Positions 16,779 to 25,328 of a stretch of DNA of 51,074 bases are shown piece after piece (positions within the stretch are counted from its first letter, which is position 1; each line of letters starts with the position of its first letter). Location: the NCBI GenBank assembly GCA_033763595.1, contig JANRKH010000048.1, positions 1 through 51,074 of the forward strand. Reading direction: 5' to 3'. Position numbers and translations under genes: made by a program. Below the pieces are notes generated by a model. The model was given only the letters and a program-made list of their open reading frames with translations, was not told the origin of the DNA and searched no databases. Source of the stretch: JANRKH01 sp033763595 (GTDB lineage: Bacteria; Pseudomonadota; Alphaproteobacteria; Rickettsiales; Rickettsiaceae).

Positions 16779-17729
16779 TTAATTCCCCAAAAATTCGGCC
16801 CCAAGATTTAGCATTAGATCAGAATATCCGTTTAAAAAATCCCTACCAGACATAGGCTTTTTGCTTGGTATTTGTAATAAATTGACTTTAAGTCCGTTCA
16901 AACTACATGCAAACACCAATTCTTCTTTAGCGAATTTTTCAATAATTGTACCTGGTCGATTGTTATGACTAATTAGTAAAGCTTCTGCGTCTAAAATTTT
17001 TATATCTCCTATTTTGGATTTGATCCTACAAACAGGCCATTCTCCATACGCTCTGATCTTGCGATCTAAATATATTGCATCATGATCGAAGTTTATATAC
17101 GCATTTTCTTTTTTGAGCTTGTGAGCATATGTTGCGCCGATATTATTTTGCTCGTTAAAATCTACATTTGGTATTTTATATAGCGTATCTACAACCATTT
17201 CTGCTCCTAGTTTAGCCGTATATTCACGAAGCCATCTTAACTTTGGTTTACTAGGTAGTAAAAAATCCTGCCGCATAATTACAGGACCTGTGTCAATTCC
17301 TTCATCCATTTGGATAATACAAACACTAGACTCAGTATCGCCCTCTAAAATTGTATATTGCAAAGGACTTGCGCCTCTTGCACGCGGAAGTCTTGATGGG
17401 TGAATATTAATACATCCATATCTCTTAGAAGTGAGTATTTCGGCAGGTATAATAAATCCAAAAGCACACACAACTATTACATCAGCATCTATATTATTTA
17501 TACAATCTATTTCAGAGCTATTACGCAAGGTTTTTGGTGTAAAAACTTCTATATTATACTTAATAGCAACTTCATGCACTGGAGAAAGCTTGATCTCCAT
17601 CCCCCTACCAAAGGGCCTCGGCTCCTGAGTATATATTGCAACTACCTTGTGGTTTGAACTTATAATAGACTCAAGTGCTGGGACCGCAAACTCCGGAGTT
17701 CCCATAAATATAACTTTTTTTGATGTCAT
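16779..17729 (-). CDS. fmt: Methionyl-tRNA formyltransferase
   Basis: 316 residues. MGTPEFAVPALESI is the N-terminal signature, INIHPSRLPRARGASPLQ contains the catalytic Asn-His segment, and QMDEGIDTGPVI contains the catalytic Asp region. The C-terminal OB-like domain follows. The enzyme formylates initiator Met-tRNA using 10-formyl-tetrahydrofolate. It converges with nagZ; the two genes overlap by 4 bp at their 3' ends. No def gene is adjacent. Confidence 0.95.
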   Translation of the reverse strand: MTSKKVIFMGTPEFAVPALESIISSNHKVVAIYTQEPRPFGRGMEIKLSPVHEVAIKYNIEVFTPKTLRNSSEIDCINNIDADVIVVCAFGFIIPAEILTSKRYGCINIHPSRLPRARGASPLQYTILEGDTESSVCIIQMDEGIDTGPVIMRQDFLLPSKPKLRWLREYTAKLGAEMVVDTLYKIPNVDFNEQNNIGATYAHKLKKENAYINFDHDAIYLDRKIRAYGEWPVCRIKSKIGDIKILDAEALLISHNNRPGTIIEKFAKEELVFACSLNGLKVNLLQIPSKKPMSGRDFLNGYSDLMLNLGAEFLGN

Positions 17730-17942
17730 TCTAATATATTTTCGCTTTATTTTATTTTGCTTTTTACATTAATTTATAATTGAGACTCTATCAAATTTAG
17801 AAAAAACGCAATTTACCACTGCGCAACAATTAAAATATCTTCTTGCATACGTTTAAAGAAACAGTATGATAAATTTGCTATAACAAGGTGTGATAAAGTT
17901 CACTATTTAAACCTAATATAAATATAAATCAAACTATCGTAA

Positions 17943-18521
17943 ATGAAAAATATGAAATCAAAATTTAAACCTTCGAAGGTAAAGTATATTTCCTCTAAAC
18001 TATCGCTTTTCTTAACATTTATTCTCTTATCCGCGTGCGCGAGAGATTTGTCGCACTCTACTTATACAAGTAGTTCTACTGTAAACATAGTTTTGCCAGG
18101 TGTAGTACTTGCAACGCGTTCTGTGCAAATTAAAGAGCACGATAGCGCGTATGATAACACAGCAGGTACTGCTGTTGGTGCAATAGCTGGCGGTGCTTCA
18201 GCTGCTCGCAGCTCGCGAGCTAAAACTGCTCCTGTTATTGGAGCTGCAATTTTAGGAGGCATAGCTGGCAATGTAATAGAAGGTGCACTTGGTACCTCAA
18301 AAGGAATTGAGTATATAGTAAAAGTCGACACTACCAAACTAAATAATAAATATTACGACGGCTCATCTTTGATGAGAAAATCGATCGCTGCTGTTAAAGC
18401 ATCAGGTATGATCACTATTGTACAATCTGAAAACAAAAAAGAATCGCCTATTTTAGAGGGGCAAAAAGTCCTGATAGTGATATCTGAAAATAGAGTCAGA
18501 ATAATACCGAACAATCTATAG
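17943..18521 (+). CDS. Glycine-zipper outer-membrane lipoprotein (SlyB/17-kDa antigen type)
   Basis: 192 residues. The signal peptide ends in a lipobox LSAC (about residue 30), and a glycine-zipper segment GTAVGAIAGGASAARSS...VIGAAILGGIAGNVIEGALG follows, as in SlyB and the rickettsial 17-kDa antigen. The C-terminal part is a small beta domain (GIEYIVKVDTTK...). Members sit in the inner leaflet of the outer membrane and influence envelope stability. A second lipoprotein gene starts 12 bp later, so both are probably one transcript. Confidence 0.78.
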   Translation: MKNMKSKFKPSKVKYISSKLSLFLTFILLSACARDLSHSTYTSSSTVNIVLPGVVLATRSVQIKEHDSAYDNTAGTAVGAIAGGASAARSSRAKTAPVIGAAILGGIAGNVIEGALGTSKGIEYIVKVDTTKLNNKYYDGSSLMRKSIAAVKASGMITIVQSENKKESPILEGQKVLIVISENRVRIIPNNL

Positions 18522-18533
18522 TTATAGCGAGTT

Positions 18534-19289
18534 ATGCACCAAGCTAAAAAACTATTCTTCATTGCGGTCATTTTTATAGCAAGCGTTATAATGACGTCTT
18601 GCGCGAGTTATACTACAATAAGGAGTAATCCTGAGTTTGAGTCAGCACTCAACAAATCAAAGAGGCTAGTGATATTGCCTTCTCTTATTGAGATACGTAA
18701 AGTAGGGATCTCCTCAAGCGAGAGGAACTATAATTACGAGACTCAAGTGGAGCAAATATTGACAGAAGAAATAACTGACACTCTAAAACTAAAGGGTTAC
18801 AAGCCATACGTTCTGACAAGAAGAGAAATTCACGACGCTAACATCTCTAAATATATAGATCTTTTAGAGGAGTCATACCTGCCGCATATACAGCATTTGT
18901 ATAAAAAGGAACTTCTAGACGAAAAAACGGCATTTGCAATCGAAGATTGCTTAGACGCGCCTCAGTTTTCTTTTTTTTCTTCAGCTGATGTATTGGTATA
19001 TTCAGAGTATTATCATTGGTATCGCTCATCCCAATCAAACGCACTTTCAATTGCAGCAGGAGTATTATTTGATGCAGACTCAAAAAGTGATAACTGGGCC
19101 GAAAGATCTATATTGAGGGTCTCTCTAGTAAATTCAAATAACTACAAGATTATTTGGTCAAATTTTGCCAAAGAGGATATTAGTGCGTTTGACACAATGC
19201 TTAATTACTTTAGTTCTAACATTAAGATAGATACCGATAAAATTAAACGCCTAAGCAAAAACTTATTCTTAAAACTACCCAATAAATAG
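18534..19289 (+). CDS. Putative lipoprotein of unknown function
   Basis: 251 residues with a signal peptide and a possible lipobox MTSC at about residue 23. The mature part has RLVILPSLIEIRKVG, a long segment predicted as alternating strands and helices (QVEQILTEEITDTLKLKGYKPYVLTRREI) and SADVLVYSEYYHWYR. The layout, a conserved hydrophobic strand followed by TLKLKGY and a late 'ADVLVY' strand, recalls CsgG/GNA1162-like periplasmic lipoproteins, but I cannot name a family. It follows the glycine-zipper lipoprotein closely and probably works in the envelope. Confidence 0.6.
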   Translation: MHQAKKLFFIAVIFIASVIMTSCASYTTIRSNPEFESALNKSKRLVILPSLIEIRKVGISSSERNYNYETQVEQILTEEITDTLKLKGYKPYVLTRREIHDANISKYIDLLEESYLPHIQHLYKKELLDEKTAFAIEDCLDAPQFSFFSSADVLVYSEYYHWYRSSQSNALSIAAGVLFDADSKSDNWAERSILRVSLVNSNNYKIIWSNFAKEDISAFDTMLNYFSSNIKIDTDKIKRLSKNLFLKLPNK

Positions 19290-19302
19290 TTTTATAACAA
19301 TT

Positions 19303-19905
19303 CTGGAATGACAAAAAGGGATGCGGGAATGACAGTGACTTTGTCATCCACTTGCGTTTTACATGTCATCCCCTCGAAGGAGGGGATCCAGGGAAAATGT
19401 CATCCCCTCGAAAGAGGGGATCCAGGAATTATATATTCTGGATTCCCGCCTCCGCGGGAATGACAAAAAAGGATGCGGGAATGACAAAAAAGGATGCGGG
19501 AATGACAAAAAAGGATGCGGAAATGACAAAAAAGGATGCGGGAATGACAAAAAAGGATGCGGAAATGACAGTGACTTTGTCATCCACTTGCGTTTTACAT
19601 GTCATCCCCTCAAAGGAGGGGATCCAGGAAACATGTCATCTCACGTAGAAAACGGGGATCCAGGAATTATATATTCTAGATTCCCGCCTCCGCGGGAATG
19701 ACAAAAAAGGATGCGAGAACGATAGAGAAAAGACGCGGGAATGACAAAGGTTGCAGTGGGAATGACAATGGCGGTGTCATCCCCGTGAAAACGGGGATCC
19801 AGGAAACATGTCATCCCCCTCGAAGGAGGGGATCCAGTAAACATGTCATCCACTCGAAGGAGGGGATCCAGTAAACATGTCATCCACTCGAAGGAGGGGA
19901 TCCAG
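19303..19905. repeat. Dense array of family F palindromic repeats, including a 21-bp tandem
   Basis: The stretch is built from short palindromic modules such as GTCATCCCCTCGAAGGAGGG-GATCCAGG and ATTCCCGCCTCCGCGGGAAT, separated by short linkers. At 19456-19560 five direct copies of a 21-bp unit (GGGAATGAC...GGATGC) lie head to tail. Since 21 is a multiple of 3, the array stays open in several frames and yields spurious ORFs with a KDAGMTK repeat. Similar modules occur at 49739-49957. They resemble the dispersed GTCATTCCCGC repeats common in Rickettsiales. No cas genes are present. Confidence 0.85.
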
Positions 19906-20006
19906 GTACGTAGAATACTAATTCCAATTTATAAATGATCAACTCAAGCTGCTTTTTTGCCAAAAAATTCCTATGCTCTATTTATAGTTTATGCATGGAT
20001 GCCAAT

Positions 20007-21413
20007 CTACTTCTTTCTTAAGAAGGTTGGCACGTCAAGTAGGTCTGACGATTCCTCAATAGGTTCCACTCTATCGCTTTTAGGGCCAATAGATGTAACT
20101 GCCTCGTATTTTGGAGACGTATGCGGAGCAACCTTAAAGGATCCAAATAATCTTGACATAATTGTGGACTTTGGCTGACTTATGTGATTCTTGGTCTCAG
20201 GCACAATAGAGGATATAATTTTTGGCTGATCAGGATATTCAGATGAGGTTGATATATTGTCTTTACCTAACTCACCAAAATTATCAAATGCAGCAATTTT
20301 ATCTTCATCTTTTGATAATATCGGTTTCTCGTCTCCAGGCTTTGCGGGTGATTCTTCGTTTAGAATATCATGGGCTGCAATAGAACTAATAATTGGCTTT
20401 TCAGAAGATGATTCTTTATTTAATTGAAATTTGACATTTTCTGCATCAATGCCTGTAGCAACAACAGAAACTCTTATAACACCATCTAGATCTTTATTGA
20501 AAGTTGATCCAAATATTATATTTGCTGAACTTGAATCTCCAACTTCCTCGCGAATCTTGTTTGCAGCACTATCAACCTCAAATAACGTCATATCAGAACC
20601 GCCAGTAATATTTATTAATACACCCTTTGCACCCTTCACAGAACGATGATCAAGCAGTGGGTTAGAGATTGCGGCTTCTGCTGCTCTGATTGCCCTATCT
20701 TCTGTATTAGAAGCTTCTCCAGTGCCCATCATCGCCTTACCCATTTCTTTCATTACGGTTCTAATATCTGCAAAATCAAGATTTATTAGGCCCGGCATAA
20801 TCATAAGGTCTGTAATACCTCTTACACCTGAGTGCAGCACATCGTCCGCCATTTTAAAAGCATCTGCAAAAGATGTTTTTTCATTTGCTATCAAAAATAG
20901 ATTTTGATTAGGAATTACAATCATAGTATCAACATTTGTTTGCATTTCTGTTAATCCATTTTCTGCAAGCTTCATTCTATATTTTCCCTCAAAGTGGAAA
21001 GGTTTAGTGACAACGCCTACTGTTAAAATACCCATGTCTCTTGCAATTTTTGCTATAATAGGCGCAGCTCCGGTTCCAGTACCGCCTCCCATTCCTGCGG
21101 TCACAAATACCATATTACTGTCTGAGAGAACCTCTCTAATCTCATCCTCTGATTCTCTTGCAGCAGCTGCTCCAACCTCAGGAGAGGCGCCAGCCCCAAG
21201 ACCCTTTGTCGTTGTAGCGCCTAATTGCAATTTATTTTCTGCTAGAGAATGTTCTAGGGCCTGGGCGTCGGTATTTGCAACAACGAATTTAGCTCCTTGC
21301 AAGTTCGATCTGATCATATTATTTACAGCATTGCCGCCTGCTCCACCAACTCCAAATACTGTAATTGTTGGCTTTAGGATTATGTTTTCTGGTAGCTTAA
21401 GATTAATTGACAT
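20007..21413 (-). CDS. ftsZ: Cell-division GTPase FtsZ
   Basis: 468 residues from ATG at 21413; an in-frame TTG at 21425 is the alternative start. The tubulin-type GTP-binding motif GGGTGTGAAP, the N-terminal VFGVGGAGGNAVNNMI and the T7-loop NLDFADIRTVM are present. A variable linker of about 110 residues ends in the conserved C-terminal peptide DVPTFLRKK, which binds FtsA and other membrane tethers. FtsZ forms the division ring. Usual neighbours ftsQ and ftsA are absent, so it is a stand-alone gene here. Confidence 0.96.
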   Translation of the reverse strand: MSINLKLPENIILKPTITVFGVGGAGGNAVNNMIRSNLQGAKFVVANTDAQALEHSLAENKLQLGATTTKGLGAGASPEVGAAAARESEDEIREVLSDSNMVFVTAGMGGGTGTGAAPIIAKIARDMGILTVGVVTKPFHFEGKYRMKLAENGLTEMQTNVDTMIVIPNQNLFLIANEKTSFADAFKMADDVLHSGVRGITDLMIMPGLINLDFADIRTVMKEMGKAMMGTGEASNTEDRAIRAAEAAISNPLLDHRSVKGAKGVLINITGGSDMTLFEVDSAANKIREEVGDSSSANIIFGSTFNKDLDGVIRVSVVATGIDAENVKFQLNKESSSEKPIISSIAAHDILNEESPAKPGDEKPILSKDEDKIAAFDNFGELGKDNISTSSEYPDQPKIISSIVPETKNHISQPKSTIMSRLFGSFKVAPHTSPKYEAVTSIGPKSDRVEPIEESSDLLDVPTFLRKK

Positions 21414-21532
21414 CTTTTTGAACAATTTTTTTTGATATTTATCATACCAATTCGAATGATTTTGTATATAGTTTATTGCATGTTACGAATTAATTATATT
21501 CAGAATGCTCACTTAGTTGCTACTAACATTTT

Positions 21533-22258
21533 TTAGGATTGATAATTCTCCTGCTCGTCTCTTTTATTTATATGGTAGTAAATTATGCCAACTATATCTA
21601 GCAAAAGAGATATCATAAGAAGAATCGAGAAGCCACTATAAAGTTCATGCGCAAGCTCAGATATTCCCAAATTCGACTTCGTTATAGATAGTACGATCGT
21701 ATTTAATAGTACAACTTCATCTCCATTATACATCGAAGATAAAATGCTACAAATAGGCACAATCATCATAAGCATATATATAACCCTAATATTAAGCTCT
21801 TCTGCGGCTATAAACCATTCGCTCATATTAATTCTTTTTCTCTGATGTAAATGTGCTACTCTCAGTAAAATCCTCATTAGGATCATGGTTAAAATAACAA
21901 ACTCAAAGCGCTGATATATATATGATAGTTTAGATTCTTGTGCAAATTCAGGTGTATAAATACCTGACAATAGCATTATCATAGAAATGAATATCGATAA
22001 ATAAAACAAGGTTTTTTTTGTTGTATTAAATATCTTTGTTATATGGACCATATCGTATTTTGTGTTATTTTTTCTAGTAATTTCAATGCTCTCAATATTA
22101 GACCTTTCAGCATATAGTTGCTTTAAAGGGTAATTTTGTTGCCAAATAGACCTCCCCACATAACCTTTACCTTGAGTGGTAATTTTGCCCGAAAAAATTG
22201 CTTTTCGCTCCTCTAAATATTTATCTATGTTCAGGTATAAAGGCCGCTTTTTTCTCAA
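21533..22258 (-). CDS. Four-helix membrane protein resembling cytochrome b561, with repeat-derived N-terminus
   Basis: 241 residues if the TTG at 22258 is used; AAGG lies 6 bp before it. Four hydrophobic segments lie at about 84-101, 117-136, 156-175 and 207-229. The last part, ISELAHELYSGF...IIYYHINKRDE, and RFEFVILTMILMRILLRVAH follow the bacterial cytochrome b561 pattern, so a diverged member is proposed. His 204 and His 229 remain, but the expected ligand between them is Asp 221, and the first-helix His is missing, so heme binding is doubtful. Residues 1-36 lie inside a family D element (22149-22298). The internal ATG (Met 70, at 22051) lacks a ribosome site. Confidence 0.5.
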   Translation of the reverse strand: MRKKRPLYLNIDKYLEERKAIFSGKITTQGKGYVGRSIWQQNYPLKQLYAERSNIESIEITRKNNTKYDMVHITKIFNTTKKTLFYLSIFISMIMLLSGIYTPEFAQESKLSYIYQRFEFVILTMILMRILLRVAHLHQRKRINMSEWFIAAEELNIRVIYMLMMIVPICSILSSMYNGDEVVLLNTIVLSITKSNLGISELAHELYSGFSILLMISLLLDIVGIIYYHINKRDEQENYQS

Positions 22259-22298
22259 AAAATACCTTAACTCTACTTATAGGTTACGCGGGGAGGTC
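22149..22298. repeat. Family D palindromic element (copy D1), 150 bp, overlapping a gene start
   Basis: The ends are inverted repeats GACCTCCCCACATAACC and GGTTACGCGGGGAGGTC. The minus strand reads KKRPLYLNIDKY, with a Shine-Dalgarno and TTG start, and forms the N-terminus of the b561-like protein. A second copy lies at 37912-38053 with the same peptide but no start codon. Confidence 0.8.
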
Positions 22299-22628
22299 TA
22301 ATATTGCTTTTTGATTTTATAAGTTTGATTTGAAATTTTGCTTTTTTGTGGACTTTAGCCTACACTTTAGTCTACGGGTATTTGAAAATACTTGCTCTTG
22401 CACGCTCATCACTTAAAATCAAATGCAACTCTTATGTTAGTAATAGACAATAAAATTTTCTTTTGATTTGAATCTGCGTGCAAATTATAACAAAAAATAA
22501 GTTAAATAACTACTATTTTGTTCAGGATACTTGAGCGATTATTATTAGACAGATGCTATTATCCTCAAATTAAACTCTGCGAAGAGACCTCTCCGCATAA
22601 ACTAAAAAATCCTCACTCATGATATGTT
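22299..22628. other. Gene-free region with repeat fragments
   Basis: AT-rich sequence between the D1 element and A3. A fragment near 22565-22600 (CAAATTAAACTCTGCG...GAGACCTCTCCGC) combines family C and D/E-like ends. No gene, RNA or clear promoter is recognised. It must contain the promoter of the b561-like gene unless the D1 element brings its own. Confidence 0.4.
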
Positions 22629-22741
22629 ATACCAAATCTCTAGAATTAAATAATACTAGGAGCAAGTCACGAAGCCTACTCTCGTGTAAGCCTTTAGCGA
22701 CGAGCTATATACGATAAGTACTTAAAAATGGGATTTGGTAT
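22629..22741. repeat. Family A palindromic element (copy A3)
   Basis: Complete copy: left arm ATACCAAATCTCTAGAATTA, core with GGAGCAAGTCACGAAGCC and TTTAGCGACGAGC, right arm AAAAATGGGATTTGGTAT. It lies 18 bp downstream of the histidine kinase gene that is read towards it and may form an mRNA 3' hairpin. Confidence 0.85.
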
Positions 22742-22759
22742 TACGCGCGGAGATCCATT

Positions 22760-24997
22760 TTAGTAATTTATTATCTTAAGGACGGACGCAAAAACTTTTG
22801 CAGTTTCGTACGGTTTTGCTATATAGCCCACCGCCCCCTCCTTTAAAGCTTTTTTGATATCTTCTTTTTGCGATATCCCACTTTGAATAATTATTGGGAT
22901 TTTTTTCATTCTTTCGTCATTCGAATTTTTGATCAAACTGAGCATGTCCATACCACTCATTGCAGGCATCATCATATCCAGCAGAATAAGGTCGTATTCC
23001 ACGCTAGTGTTTTTGATAAGTTCAATAGCTTCCTCAGCACTGAATGCATGTGTCAGATTAAAAGATTCATTTGCAGATAGTATAATTTCTAAAGCTCGAA
23101 AACATATCTGTTCATCATCTATAATGAGTATATTTTTTGGGCTTAAGATTTCCTCTAACTCTCTCTCTTGAGCATTTTTATCAGTACCAGCTATCTTTTT
23201 GTTATTATTTTGTGTTTTGCCATTAACATCATTTTTCCTTATTAAAAAACGATTATTTGCTTTTGTCAAAAATTCTAGATCAAAGACTGACTCACGCTCC
23301 GTTTTAGCTTGACCCTTTGGCTTACTTGTCTTGTAGCTATTATATGGGATTGTGAAGTAAAAACATGCTCCACGTGAAAAATGCAATCCATCTTGAAAAG
23401 AATTATCTAAGTCCTTGTTATTTTTTGCCCAAATTTTTCCTCTATGCATTTCGATGATGCCCTTCGATATAGCAAGACCAAGTCCAGTGCCGTCTGTCTT
23501 ATCCTTTGTCCTTGAACTTTGTTTAAAGGGCTCAAAAATTGTGCTCACTTCGTCGTTAGGTATCCCCACTCCCTGATCTTTTATCGAAAAGAGAATATAG
23601 TGATCATTGTTACTCTGAGTCCTCTCGACCGAAACATGAATCACACCCTCATTTTCGCTATATTTTATCGCGTTAAAAAATAAGTTTCGTAAAACCTGAC
23701 TTATTTTCTCTTTGTCAGCATATACTAAGAATGAAAGTTTGTGATTTTTAGAAAATTTAATCTTTATATCGTTATTTTTCATATAAAGAGACTTGCACTC
23801 ATCGATCATCTCTTCTACTAGTTCAACAAAATCAAAAGTACTAAATGAAAGTATTATTTTACCAGCATCGAATTTTGAAATATCGAGCAGGTTCACTATT
23901 AGATTTTTTAACCTGTCAGCACTTTTTGTTATGTCTTTGAGATAGCCAAATTTTTGTTTATCAGAAAAAGCATCCCACCTGTCCCTAAGGCCAGAAGATA
24001 ATACTGCAAATCCAGTGATGGGAGTTTTAATTTCATGACTAATGTTGCTTAAAAAATCTATTTTTTCATCTAGGGCTTTTTTAAGACCTCTATTTTTGGA
24101 AGTGATCTCATGAGCGTATATTTGAATTTGTTTTATGTGAGAGGCGAGTAAATCTAGCTCCTTGACTTGATAATCTTTAACTCTTTGGTCAAGAGTACCA
24201 TTAGAGATATTTTTAATGAGATCAGAAAGCTCTGAGATAGGACCAATAATTTTACTAATAATAACATACATAGTTAGCACGAGAACTAACTCGGGCAGTA
24301 ATATTGCAATCAAAGGTTTTATTATGAGATTATAATAATTTTTATAAAAAAAATCATCTTTCTGGCCAATAAGCACTGTGACTTGACGTTCAGGTATTTT
24401 AAAGAAAGTTGAAAAAATTATGTTATTTATCTTAATATCAGTGCTGAGCAAACCTTGATTTTCTAGGAGCTTTGGTACCTGGTGATTATTTATATAGCGA
24501 TTATAATCTTCATGTAATAAAGATGAGGAACTAATAAATTCATAATTAGAATTAATCAATATGAATTCATGCTTCGAAGGTGGATGAACTTGCTCCAGGT
24601 CGTCACAGAACAAATCTAAAAGTATTTTTTGTAAATGCTCTGAGCTTATATGCTCTAAACTTCCACGCTGCTGTATCCTCATCTTAGTAAAATCTGCAAT
24701 CATATTATTTTTTGCTCTAAGGTCGTCAAAGAAAACCTGATAATAGCAACTCCATATTAACAAAGAACTTGCGATTACAAGTAAAATGACTAAAAAAATA
24801 TACTTAAAGAGAACTTTTCTTAATGAAATACTAGCTTTATTCAAATAAAAACCATACTTTTTTAACCATAATACAAGTTCTTGTAGATAATTCAAGTAAT
24901 ACCAAATCTCTAGAATTAATCTCTTCATATGAATTTTAGGGCGACATAATTGAGCACATATAAATACGAGCGTACAGCTAGGCGCTGCTTCAATCAT
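22760..24997 (-). CDS. Hybrid sensor histidine kinase with C-terminal receiver
   Basis: 745 residues from the most upstream ATG. Order: membrane helix (about 64-82), a periplasmic sensor segment of about 140 residues, second helix (about 230-247), HAMP, dimerisation domain with NISHEIKTPITG (phospho-His about 322), ATPase with NLFFNAIKYSE, DQGVGIP and DGTGLGLAI, then a linker and a receiver domain NILIIDDEQ...LILLDMMMP with phospho-acceptor Asp about 674. Residues 1-33 are encoded by family A/C repeat sequence (24899-24997), so the true start may be a later codon such as TTG near 24890. No partner regulator is adjacent; a phosphorelay to a separate Hpt protein is expected. Confidence 0.9.
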   Translation of the reverse strand: MIEAAPSCTLVFICAQLCRPKIHMKRLILEIWYYLNYLQELVLWLKKYGFYLNKASISLRKVLFKYIFLVILLVIASSLLIWSCYYQVFFDDLRAKNNMIADFTKMRIQQRGSLEHISSEHLQKILLDLFCDDLEQVHPPSKHEFILINSNYEFISSSSLLHEDYNRYINNHQVPKLLENQGLLSTDIKINNIIFSTFFKIPERQVTVLIGQKDDFFYKNYYNLIIKPLIAILLPELVLVLTMYVIISKIIGPISELSDLIKNISNGTLDQRVKDYQVKELDLLASHIKQIQIYAHEITSKNRGLKKALDEKIDFLSNISHEIKTPITGFAVLSSGLRDRWDAFSDKQKFGYLKDITKSADRLKNLIVNLLDISKFDAGKIILSFSTFDFVELVEEMIDECKSLYMKNNDIKIKFSKNHKLSFLVYADKEKISQVLRNLFFNAIKYSENEGVIHVSVERTQSNNDHYILFSIKDQGVGIPNDEVSTIFEPFKQSSRTKDKTDGTGLGLAISKGIIEMHRGKIWAKNNKDLDNSFQDGLHFSRGACFYFTIPYNSYKTSKPKGQAKTERESVFDLEFLTKANNRFLIRKNDVNGKTQNNNKKIAGTDKNAQERELEEILSPKNILIIDDEQICFRALEIILSANESFNLTHAFSAEEAIELIKNTSVEYDLILLDMMMPAMSGMDMLSLIKNSNDERMKKIPIIIQSGISQKEDIKKALKEGAVGYIAKPYETAKVFASVLKIINY
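24899..24997. repeat. Partial family A joined to family C sequence (A4), inside the kinase ORF
   Basis: The left arm ATACCAAATCTCTAGAATTA (24899-24918) is followed by CTTCATATGAATTTTAGGGC, the family C core, and then by unique sequence up to family E. On the minus strand this stretch is open and is fused to the kinase frame. Confidence 0.6.
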
Positions 24998-25000
24998 TAT

Positions 25001-25149
25001 TAGGCCTCTTCGGAAACTCGCTCCTGGCGTGCAAGTAGATGGCGCAGGCGGAGCGCAAAACTGCAGCGTACTTGAGGTACGTGAGGATTCTGCTATACTT
25101 GGGCTGGCGGCGCAATTGCCTCTAGGAGTAGAGTTTCCTGAGAGGTCTA
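25001..25149. repeat. Family E palindromic element (copy E1), 149 bp
   Basis: Imperfect terminal inverted repeats, TAGGCCTCTTCGGAAACTCG and the complement of CTCCTAGAGG...AGAGGTCTA type, surround a GC-rich centre containing GTACTTGAGGTACGTGAGGA. A related copy is at 31428-31569. Confidence 0.7.
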
Positions 25150-25193
25150 TTGATCATTTAGTTTGGTAATTTAAAAATGGAGGCTAGTATATT

Positions 25194-25235
25194 ATACCAA
25201 ATCTCAAGAATTAAATAATACTAGAGATTTAGTAT
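25194..25235. repeat. Minimal family A element (A5), 42 bp
   Basis: Only the two arms remain: ATACCAAATCTCAAGAATTA directly joined through AATACTA to GAGATTTAGTAT. It shows that the A core can be absent and that the arms alone form a hairpin. Confidence 0.65.
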
Positions 25236-25328
25236 TAGAGATCAAGGTGATGAAGGTGATGAAACTGTTCTGATTATAGAATGGTTTGGGGACTTATCGG
25301 AGACCTATGGGAGACCTATCTTGTAGAT

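Larger units (their letters stand above)
14236..16782 (+). pseudogene. nagZ: NagZ beta-N-acetylhexosaminidase gene, split by an insertion sequence
   Basis: Residues 1-72 are encoded at 14236-14451 and the remainder at 16087-16782. Removing the IS and one copy of the 8-bp target site restores an uninterrupted 303-residue frame reading ...RVQRLN|YPLEKKYPAPAFFPS.... The family 3 glycosidase motifs are intact on the two sides: IDQEGGRVQRL, KHAPGHGRAKLDSH (the H/D acid-base dyad of NagZ) and TDAIEM (nucleophile Asp). NagZ cuts GlcNAc from muropeptides during peptidoglycan recycling. As it stands, the upstream part stops within the IS at 14469 and the downstream part lacks the start, so the function should be lost. 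The disruption looks recent because no other damage is seen. Confidence 0.9.

Noticed and set aside
16132..16782. A separate 216-residue glycosidase gene
   Set aside because: It is the 3' part of nagZ; the frame joins the first part exactly once the IS is removed.
19352..19701. Open frames with KDAGMTK or GCGNDKK repeats
   Set aside because: They are by-products of the 21-bp tandem and palindromes; no start signals and no homology.
19303..19905. CRISPR array
   Set aside because: Repeats are palindromic dispersed modules and a direct 21-bp tandem without unique spacers of constant length; no cas genes are seen.
20431..21435. Several open frames opposite ftsZ
   Set aside because: Antisense shadows of ftsZ with no ribosome sites or recognisable domains.
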